A stretch of 37,450 nt of DNA from a virus, in IMG/VR virus record IMGVR_UViG_3300006079_000001, positions 1 through 37,450 of that record; one strand, written 5' to 3'. Of this stretch, positions 33,485 to 37,450 are shown piece after piece. The notes under the pieces were generated by a model. It was not told the origin of the DNA. It saw only the letters and a list, made by a program, of their open reading frames with translations, and did not search any database. The position numbers were made by a program, and so were the translations under genes. The first letter of the stretch is position 1, and every line of letters begins with the position of its first letter.

Positions 33485-33508
33485 AAGTACTTTGCATAAA
33501 TATGCAAG
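33477..33508 (-). promoter_or_regulatory. Leftward promoter P1 of the recombination operon
   Basis: On the minus strand the Bacteroidetes-type elements are CTTG (33505-33508) and TATATTTG (33477-33484), separated by 20 bases. This matches the known TTG / TAnnTTTG consensus of the main sigma factor in Bacteroidetes. The -7 box ends 41 bases before the start codon of the first gene of the operon. The -33 box lies within one of the TGCA cores of array A. Confidence 0.8.
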
Positions 33509-33541
33509 TTATTTGCAAAGTTTATGCATTTTATTTGCAAA
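33491..33541. repeat. Operator array A: five helically phased TGCA cores
   Basis: Five cores TTTGCA, TATGCA, TTTGCA, TATGCA and TTTGCA have their central G at 33494, 33504, 33515, 33526 and 33537, that is 10, 11, 11 and 11 bases apart. A sixth, CTTGAT, continues the phase at 33548 and is the -33 box of promoter P2. The first pair makes the dyad TTGCA-N6-TGCAA. The array overlaps the -33 region of P1 and borders P2, so a bound protein could control both. Confidence 0.8.
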
Positions 33542-33545
33542 ATAC

Positions 33546-33575
33546 TTGATATTTTAACAAAATAGCCTATATTTG
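33546..33575 (+). promoter_or_regulatory. Rightward promoter P2 of the HTH and resolvase genes
   Basis: TTG (33546-33548), 19 bases, then TATATTTG (33568-33575): an exact match to the Bacteroidetes promoter consensus. It lies 38 bases before the ATG of the HTH-like gene and diverges from P1. The -33 TTG falls one 11-base step after the last core of array A. Confidence 0.8.
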
Positions 33576-33613
33576 TAGGTATAAACTATATTTTTCACTA
33601 AAAAAGACAGAAA

Positions 33614-33868
33614 ATGAAAGCAAAAACTAAGAAAGTGTTACATGAGTGCATCTTAAGATATATAGATAGGTACGACATAAAGCATCTGCAGGAAAAAAAT
33701 CCTTTCCCGGTATCTTGGAGAACAATAAGCAATATAAAAAAATCTGCATTGCTAAATGATAATAAGATTTTCAGCAGAAGAACACAAAGACAGCTATTGG
33801 ATTTTTTCAAATTAGCCTATAGGCTAGATGGCACTGATTTTGACATCATAGAAACCCCTGCAGTATGA
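33614..33868 (+). CDS. Small HTH protein, candidate Cro/repressor
   Basis: An 84-aa basic protein. The segment FPVSWRTISNIKKSA reads like the recognition helix of a Cro/CI-type (XRE) domain, followed by SRRTQRQLLDFFKLAYRL like its fourth helix; the N-terminal ILRYIDRYDIKHL would be the first helix. Encoded between two arrays of operator-like repeats, just after promoter P2, it is the best candidate for the protein that binds them. It may be an autoregulator of P1, P2 and P3. The HTH call is based on pattern only. It overlaps the resolvase gene by ATGA. Confidence 0.6.
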   Translation: MKAKTKKVLHECILRYIDRYDIKHLQEKNPFPVSWRTISNIKKSALLNDNKIFSRRTQRQLLDFFKLAYRLDGTDFDIIETPAV

Positions 33869-34218
33869 TTACAGAGATATATCTTAAGGGGCTCATCCCC
33901 GGGCTTAATGGTACAGATGGATTAATAAGGGAAAATCATTGGAAAGCCATAAAGCGGAGGGAACTATATAAGGTCCTCATCAGGAGCCAAACCACAAACA
34001 GGCATAAAGGCAAAGTTATTATTAAGTATATAGGGTACAAGTCTATCCTTATGGACTGGGATAATTTTGCTGCCAGCTTTAAACATATAGGGGACGCTTT
34101 AGTATCTAACAAGATTATAAAAGATGATAAGCCTGCAGTAGTAGTGCAGTTCCTGCCTGAGCAGATAAAGTGCAAAAGAATTGAGCAAAAAGTAGTCATT
34201 ATTATAGAGGATTACTGA
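33865..34218 (+). CDS. rusA: RusA-like Holliday junction resolvase
   Basis: A 117-aa protein of the RusA family. The active-site acids are visible in SILMDWDNFAASFKHIGDAL (D64 and D66, with K73 and D77) and IIKDDKP (D87, D88), at the family's spacing, and the final strand VVVQFLPEQIKCKRIEQKVV is typical. RusA-type enzymes cut four-way junctions and help trim recombination or replication intermediates before packaging. It complements the ERF and YqaJ genes on the other side of the control region. The ATGA overlap with the HTH gene suggests joint expression from P2. Confidence 0.85.
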   Translation: MITEIYLKGLIPGLNGTDGLIRENHWKAIKRRELYKVLIRSQTTNRHKGKVIIKYIGYKSILMDWDNFAASFKHIGDALVSNKIIKDDKPAVVVQFLPEQIKCKRIEQKVVIIIEDY

Positions 34219-34230
34219 TTTTTAGGGTAT

Positions 34231-34281
34231 TTTGCATTTATTTTGCGTATAATATGCAATATCTTTGCATAAACTTGCAAG
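34231..34281. repeat. Operator array B: five helically phased TGCA-like cores
   Basis: Five cores TTTGCA, TTTGCG, TATGCA, TTTGCA and CTTGCA have their central G at 34234, 34245, 34256, 34267 and 34277, that is 11, 11, 11 and 10 bases apart. The last pair forms TTGCA-N6-TGCAA and shares an 18-base pattern (TTTGCATAAANNTGCAAG) with array A. The final core contains the -33 TTG of promoter P3. Confidence 0.8.
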
Positions 34282-34305
34282 GTAATAGTATTTAGCTTAT
34301 ATTTG
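34275..34305 (+). promoter_or_regulatory. Rightward promoter P3 of the early gene operon
   Basis: TTG (34275-34277), 20 bases, then TATATTTG (34298-34305). Spacing and the CTTGCA context of the -33 box are the same as in the leftward promoter P1. The -7 box ends 42 bases before ATG 34348. Array B runs upstream from the -33 box, so a repressor there would block the polymerase. Confidence 0.8.
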
Positions 34306-34347
34306 CAATACACTAATTAATTAAATAACTTTTTAAATTTTAATAGC
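34298..34347 (+). repeat. Duplicated promoter-leader, rightward copy
   Basis: Fifty-base leader from the -7 box to ATG 34348, the counterpart of the minus-strand leader at 33436-33484. Shared blocks are TATATTTG, TACACTAATTAA and TAAATAACTTTT at identical spacing. Because the downstream genes are not related, the leader was kept or copied as a control unit. Confidence 0.85.
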
Positions 34348-34668
34348 ATGAAAAATCCTTTAGAAATCGCAGAGAGTCTTTACTACACAGAACTTAAATC
34401 CATCAAAGAGTCTACAGATGAGTTTGGTTTTTATATTTACACTATTACTATTGTTGCAGACACAGAGGGGCATGAGTTTGAGTTTGAGCAGGATCTCACA
34501 TGGTTTGAGGGAGAGACAAAAGTATCTGATAGAGAGATTAAAAAGTACTTTAATGCTAAGATGCTTGGGCAGGACATTGACTTGACAGATATGAAATGCT
34601 ACTCAGGCAGTTCTACATGTGACTTAGAAGAGCAAATGATAGATGCATACATATCTCCTGACTGTTAA
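34348..34668 (+). CDS. Hypothetical acidic early protein, 106 aa
   Basis: Begins MKNPLEIAESLYYTELKSIK and is acidic and aromatic (GHEFEFEQDLTWFEGETK), ending with a Cys-containing tail (MKCYSGSSTCDLEEQMIDAY). No family recognised. It is transcribed from P3 and is followed by a strong terminator nine bases after its stop, so it is probably made in quantity as a single-gene transcript. Acidic early phage proteins of this size are sometimes DNA mimics; this is only a suggestion. Confidence 0.6.
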   Translation: MKNPLEIAESLYYTELKSIKESTDEFGFYIYTITIVADTEGHEFEFEQDLTWFEGETKVSDREIKKYFNAKMLGQDIDLTDMKCYSGSSTCDLEEQMIDAYISPDC

Positions 34669-34676
34669 ACAATACA

Positions 34677-34709
34677 GATACTCTCTACATTAGAGAGTAT
34701 CTTTTTTTT
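34677..34709 (+). terminator. Strong intrinsic terminator after early gene
   Basis: GATACTCTCT (34677-34686) pairs perfectly with AGAGAGTATC (34692-34701) around ACATT, followed by eight T (34702-34709). It closes the P3 transcript after one gene; the genes from 34730 need read-through or another promoter. Confidence 0.9.
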
Positions 34710-34729
34710 ACTTTTTAAAAAAAAATACA

Positions 34730-34954
34730 ATGAGCGTAGTAGAAATAAAAAAGGATAAGGATGGAGAGGGTATCAGCTATCAAGTACAATGCCCTGAAAC
34801 AGATATTTTAACTTGGCACTGGGTCCACTACTCTAATTTGCACTATATGTGTGACGAAGATTACAACCCTATGCAATTAGAGCAAGTATCAAAAAATAAT
34901 TTAATTGACCTTTTAGATAATCACATAGAAAATGGTAAAAATAGAATTAACTAA
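34730..34954 (+). CDS. Small hypothetical protein
   Basis: A 74-aa protein beginning MSVVEIKKDKDGEGISYQVQ, with an aromatic/His middle (LTWHWVHYSNLHYMCDEDYN). No family recognised. It begins 20 bases after the terminator and overlaps the next gene by 23 bases, so it is the first of a three-gene group. Confidence 0.55.
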   Translation: MSVVEIKKDKDGEGISYQVQCPETDILTWHWVHYSNLHYMCDEDYNPMQLEQVSKNNLIDLLDNHIENGKNRIN

Positions 34955-35159
34955 TATTCAGGCAGTGGTCCTGAGTTTGTACCTGGAGAGCATCCGGGAA
35001 AAGATTGAGCTCAAGGTAGCTAAGAATATCAATGAGCATTTATTTCTGTCAGCAGAAAAAGCCTATAGCACTCAGATTCCTTTTTCTGACATTCAGGGAG
35101 AGGTGAGCGAGGAGCTAGACCAGCTACATGACATTTACAACCAAAAAAACAATAATTAA
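34932..35159 (+). CDS. Small helical hypothetical protein
   Basis: A 75-aa protein starting MVKIELTNIQAVVLSLYLES; two amphipathic helices and an Asn-rich end. The beginning resembles that of 29413 (IELTNIQ) but only by a few residues, which may be chance. Function unknown. Confidence 0.55.
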   Translation: MVKIELTNIQAVVLSLYLESIREKIELKVAKNINEHLFLSAEKAYSTQIPFSDIQGEVSEELDQLHDIYNQKNNN

Positions 35160-35180
35160 TCACTACTAAAATTTAACAAC

Positions 35181-35552
35181 ATGTTTAAAACATTCATTTT
35201 AGATGCAGACAATGGACAAATAGCCTGCACTACAACAAACCGAAAGGTACTTAATATCAAGGTACAGGATTTTAAAAACTTTATTCCTTTTCAATGGAAT
35301 GATGAGAGTGCTATAATAGCAGATGAGGAGCTTCAGGGTTTGATTTTAGAGGTACTAAATCAGATTTACAATGATGAGCTAACTATTAGACTTTTCAAGG
35401 CTAAAAAGTACAATATTCATTATTGCTACAAAGGTCAGAACAAAGTGACATCATACGATAACTTTATAGATGCACGTAGGCAACACACCAAAATGCTAAG
35501 TTATGGAGACTTATACTCTGCAATTTTTACAGATTTTAACCCGGTATTGTGA
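35181..35552 (+). CDS. Hypothetical protein, 123 aa
   Basis: Begins MFKTFILDADNGQIACTTTN. Predicted alpha/beta with an acidic helix (DEELQGLILEVLNQIYNDEL) and a basic C-terminal half (FKAKKYNIHYCYKGQNKVTS). No signal sequence. It ends the group from 34730. No recognised family. Confidence 0.55.
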   Translation: MFKTFILDADNGQIACTTTNRKVLNIKVQDFKNFIPFQWNDESAIIADEELQGLILEVLNQIYNDELTIRLFKAKKYNIHYCYKGQNKVTSYDNFIDARRQHTKMLSYGDLYSAIFTDFNPVL

Positions 35553-35574
35553 TTTATTTGGGTTTTTTTAATTT

Positions 35575-35605
35575 GGTGCCACAAAAAGGTGCCACTTTAC
35601 GTAAA
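35575..35605. repeat. GGTGCCAC direct repeat and adjacent palindrome
   Basis: GGTGCCAC occurs at 35575-35582 and 35588-35595, 13 bases apart, followed at once by the perfect ten-base palindrome TTTACGTAAA (35596-35605). The 126-base gap 35553-35678 otherwise shows no gene. The cluster could be an operator for the following membrane enzyme gene. Confidence 0.5.
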
Positions 35606-35678
35606 TATAAGAATGTATTGAGCTTGGTTACACAGTTTGTACCCCTGCTTATGGTTATTCTTTAACAAAAAAAATTAT

Positions 35679-36539
35679 ATGAGAAATTTATTAATTTTAA
35701 CAACTAAGTGTTTAGTTATGTTTTTTGTGACGCTTTTGTTAGTTGAGGGTATTTGTAGTTTTTTTCCTACCCCTCCGCTTACTGTTACCCCTCCGCTTAC
35801 TGTTACACTGGAAAGAGATAGCGAGAATTTAAAAGGAATGTGTGATACTATCCCTTTTATGGAGGAAAAAGATGTATATGCAGGCAGGACAGACATAAGC
35901 CCTAACTGTGAGTATAACAGTCTAGGACTGCCAAAGGGTAGATATTGGCTTACTGCCAGAGAGTGGAGAGGTAGCCATCTAAAAAGTATGCAGGCATCTA
36001 CTCAGGTGAAACGTTTGATCATGGGCAGATTCAAAATTTGGAAAGCCTGCCACATTACAGAGTTTATTGAGCACATGGGTAAAGCTGCTCAGGAGGAGTG
36101 CAAAACATTTCCGGAGTTAAAGCCATCTCTAATAGTTGCACAAAGCCTGATTGAGTCTAATTTTGGGCTTAGTCGCTTAGCTATACAAGGTCACAACCTT
36201 TTCGGGCACAAATACAGAGGGCAAAAAGAGGGATTCATTATTGCAGCTGATGACTCGCCTACAGATAAATTCACACGCTTCAAATCTGAGTGGTTTAGTT
36301 TGAGATCTCATTCTTACCTACTCATGAGAAAATACAGAAAGAGAATAAAGAGCAAACAGCCTACATTAGACGAGTGGCTATCTGCTCTGTGCGGTGGTAT
36401 GACATCTGCAAGGTCACGAAAGTATGTTAATAGGGGTGGTAGTGTATATGCTACCTCATGCTTTACAAATGTATGCTACGCTCAAAAATTAAAGCGTATT
36501 ATTAAGTATTACAAATTAAAAAGATTTGATATATGTTAA
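35679..36539 (+). CDS. Membrane-anchored glucosaminidase-like lysozyme
   Basis: A 286-aa protein with an N-terminal signal or anchor helix (MRNLLILTTKCLVMFFVTLL), a Pro/Thr linker (about 30-42) and a C-terminal glucosaminidase domain. PSLIVAQSLIESNFGLSRLA carries the catalytic Glu in ESNFG, HNLFGHKYRG is the second motif, and SYLLMRKYRKRI the third. Such enzymes cut the glycan chain of peptidoglycan. A TTG at 35637 opens the frame earlier but ATG 35679 starts the signal sequence. It could act in lysis with the amidase or at DNA entry; its position in the early region argues for a non-lysis role such as superinfection exclusion. Confidence 0.75.
   Translation: MRNLLILTTKCLVMFFVTLLLVEGICSFFPTPPLTVTPPLTVTLERDSENLKGMCDTIPFMEEKDVYAGRTDISPNCEYNSLGLPKGRYWLTAREWRGSHLKSMQASTQVKRLIMGRFKIWKACHITEFIEHMGKAAQEECKTFPELKPSLIVAQSLIESNFGLSRLAIQGHNLFGHKYRGQKEGFIIAADDSPTDKFTRFKSEWFSLRSHSYLLMRKYRKRIKSKQPTLDEWLSALCGGMTSARSRKYVNRGGSVYATSCFTNVCYAQKLKRIIKYYKLKRFDIC
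35769..35804 (+). repeat. Tandem 18-bp in-frame repeat
   Basis: Two perfect copies of an 18-base unit (35769-35786 and 35787-35804) code for the repeat PPLTVT in the linker of the membrane-anchored glucosaminidase. Slippage would change linker length by six residues without breaking the frame. Confidence 0.85.
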
Positions 36540-36601
36540 TCTCTTGCTTGGTGTTAATGATAATAGGGGCTGTTATATCAGTCTACAATCAAAAAAAATG
36601 A
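36533..36601 (+). CDS. 22-aa hydrophobic peptide
   Basis: MLISCLVLMIIGAVISVY followed by NQKK: one membrane span with a basic end. The ATG overlaps the stop of the glucosaminidase gene, so it would be translated by coupling. Peptides of this form include phage lysis inhibitors and toxin-like membrane peptides. Too short to establish by homology; it may be noise. Confidence 0.35.
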   Translation: MLISCLVLMIIGAVISVYNQKK

Positions 36602-36636
36602 CTATATTTAAGTCTCATTTGTTAATTGTTTAGTGT

Positions 36637-36668
36637 TGTGCTATCCTTTGTTTTTCAAGGGTAGCACA
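36637..36668 (+). terminator. Hairpin before nuclease gene, terminator or attenuator
   Basis: TGTGCTATCCTT (36637-36648) pairs over twelve bases with AAGGGTAGCACA (36657-36668), one pair being T-G, around an eight-base loop. A weak TTTATAATTT tail follows. It ends 12 bases before ATG 36681 so it may also mask the ribosome site. Confidence 0.5.
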
Positions 36669-36680
36669 TTTATAATTTAT

Positions 36681-37190
36681 ATGGTAAAGATAACAGAGAA
36701 GCAACGAGATGAATGTGTACAATATGCGCACGATTTGGTAAGGTCTGGCAAGCAGTTCAACAGGTACGGACAACCGGAATATATACAAGTAAACAGGACA
36801 GCACTTGGTAAGATGGGGGAGGTGGCTTTTTATAACCTGCTAATCAATTCGGGGATAGAATCAGACTACAAAAAGCTACTAACCATCAGGAGCCATGCAG
36901 ATAGCTTTGATTTCCTAATGCCAAACGGTAGGTATAAGATTGACATAAAGACAATAAAAAGCTACCACAAATATCTACTAGTGCCAAAAGACCAAACCCC
37001 GAAAGACATATATATATGTATCAAGATGTCCGGGCTTGATGCGTATTTTGCAGGTTATAAGTGGTATAGGGAATTAATACAAGAAACAAACGAGCAATTG
37101 AGTAGTAATATGCCAGAGGGAACTTGCTACAATTCTACACTAGATAAATTAAAAGATGTTTCTTTATTATTAAAGTACTGGTATTTTTAG
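36681..37190 (+). CDS. PD-(D/E)XK nuclease-like protein
   Basis: A 169-aa protein with a restriction-endonuclease-like core: TALGKMGEVAFYNLLINSG contributes E47, SFDFLM gives D77 and YKIDIKTIK gives D88 and K90, the D-X10-D-X-K layout of PD-(D/E)XK enzymes. It may be a DNA-degrading enzyme, an anti-host nuclease or a resolvase; the sequence does not say which. The frame is open upstream to 36633 but ATG 36681 is preferred since it follows the hairpin and starts a helix. It is followed by a strong terminator and closes the rightward early block. Confidence 0.65.
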   Translation: MVKITEKQRDECVQYAHDLVRSGKQFNRYGQPEYIQVNRTALGKMGEVAFYNLLINSGIESDYKKLLTIRSHADSFDFLMPNGRYKIDIKTIKSYHKYLLVPKDQTPKDIYICIKMSGLDAYFAGYKWYRELIQETNEQLSSNMPEGTCYNSTLDKLKDVSLLLKYWYF

Positions 37191-37228
37191 TATATTAATC
37201 TTGTTATTGTATTTTGAACGGGAGCGGC

Positions 37229-37255
37229 TTTTAATTAGGCTGCGTTTTAATTAGG
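37229..37255. repeat. TTTTAATTAGG direct repeat
   Basis: TTTTAATTAGG occurs at 37229-37239 and 37245-37255, one every 16 bases, between the nuclease stop and the terminator. Possible protein-binding site; otherwise unexplained. Confidence 0.5.
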
Positions 37256-37258
37256 ATT

Positions 37259-37290
37259 AAGTATGCCAGTTTCTGGCATACTTTTTTTTT
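37259..37290 (+). terminator. Strong intrinsic terminator at the end of the early block
   Basis: AAGTATGCCAG (37259-37269) and CTGGCATACTT (37273-37283) pair perfectly over 11 bases with a TTT loop, followed by seven more T to 37290. It ends rightward transcription before the 160-base final region. Confidence 0.9.
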
Positions 37291-37390
37291 GTTTTTTTTA
37301 AAGAAAACGTATTTAATCGTATCAAAAAACATCAAAAACGCTACTTTTTACACTTTTTTACATTTTATTACTCTTTTTGTGTCAAAAACC

Positions 37391-37420
37391 TGCAATACTA
37401 ATATAGTTGTTATATATTTA
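37391..37420 (+). promoter_or_regulatory. Promoter-like sequence P4 near the right end
   Basis: CTGCAA (37390-37395) followed after 20 bases by TATATTTA (37413-37420), one base from the -7 consensus, with CTAATTA and TTTAAATT downstream as in the P1 and P3 leaders. TCAAAAAC-like words repeat upstream. If the genome is circular it would read into the replication genes at the left edge. No gene is present between 37191 and 37450. Confidence 0.4.
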
Positions 37421-37450
37421 CATCGTACTAATTATTTAACCGTTTAAATT

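Noticed and set aside
33491-33541. CRISPR-like repeat array
   Set aside because: The repeating unit is only 10-11 bases with no spacers and no cas genes; it is better explained as an operator array.
33598-33810. Minus-strand open frame of 70 codons
   Set aside because: It lies opposite the HTH gene, has hydrophobic low-complexity sequence and covers promoter-near DNA; it is a shadow.
1-37450. Integrated prophage or temperate phage with integrase
   Set aside because: No integrase, excisionase, attachment repeat or bacterial flanking gene was seen; the window contains only phage-like genes.

Overview
The window looks like a nearly complete genome of a tailed, siphovirus-like phage of a Bacteroidetes host, most likely a flavobacterium-like one. 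The phage assignment rests on large terminase, portal, scaffold, major capsid protein, tail assembly chaperones, tape measure protein and an endolysin in one AT-rich stretch with almost no spacer DNA. The host assignment rests on three promoters of the Bacteroidetes type (TTG, 19-20 bases, TATATTTG), a DUF3127-like single-strand-binding protein and mostly weak Shine-Dalgarno sites. No integrase, transposase, tRNA or CRISPR array was seen.

Layout: 1-3796 (+) is replication: a helix-turn-helix initiator-like protein, a primase-polymerase/helicase fusion and a DUF3127-like protein. 4012-5597 (+) holds small accessory genes, among them a degenerate glucosaminidase, and a strong terminator. 5630-16299 (+) is packaging, head and neck: terminase, portal, scaffold, major capsid protein followed by a terminator, connector genes, and a neck protein fused to a lectin-like domain. 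16296-28762 (+) is the tail: chaperone pair joined by a predicted -1 frameshift, 964-aa tape measure, baseplate proteins and fibre or adhesin proteins. 28816-30563 is lysis: two small membrane proteins on + and an amidase on -. 31144-33435 (-) is recombination: ERF-type annealing protein, YqaJ-type exonuclease and small genes. 33436-34347 is a regulatory hub with divergent promoters, a small HTH protein and a RusA-like resolvase. 34348-37190 (+) holds small early-type genes, a membrane-anchored glucosaminidase and a PD-(D/E)XK nuclease-like protein, closed by a strong terminator.

The most interesting structure is the control region. Two arrays of five TGCA-centred cores (33491-33541 and 34231-34281) have cores 10 or 11 bases apart, so all face one side of the helix. 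Each array covers the -33 box of a promoter, and two of the promoters, on opposite strands, carry near-identical leaders. This looks like a cooperative repressor switch governing the recombination operon leftward and the early genes rightward; the repressor may be the HTH protein encoded between the arrays. The second strong finding is the unmarked chaperone frameshift (A AAA AAG at 16697-16703), which explains an apparent coding gap before the tape measure gene.

If the molecule is circular, a fourth promoter-like sequence at the right end would read into the replication genes at the left end. All functions were assigned by reading motifs by eye; no database search was run.
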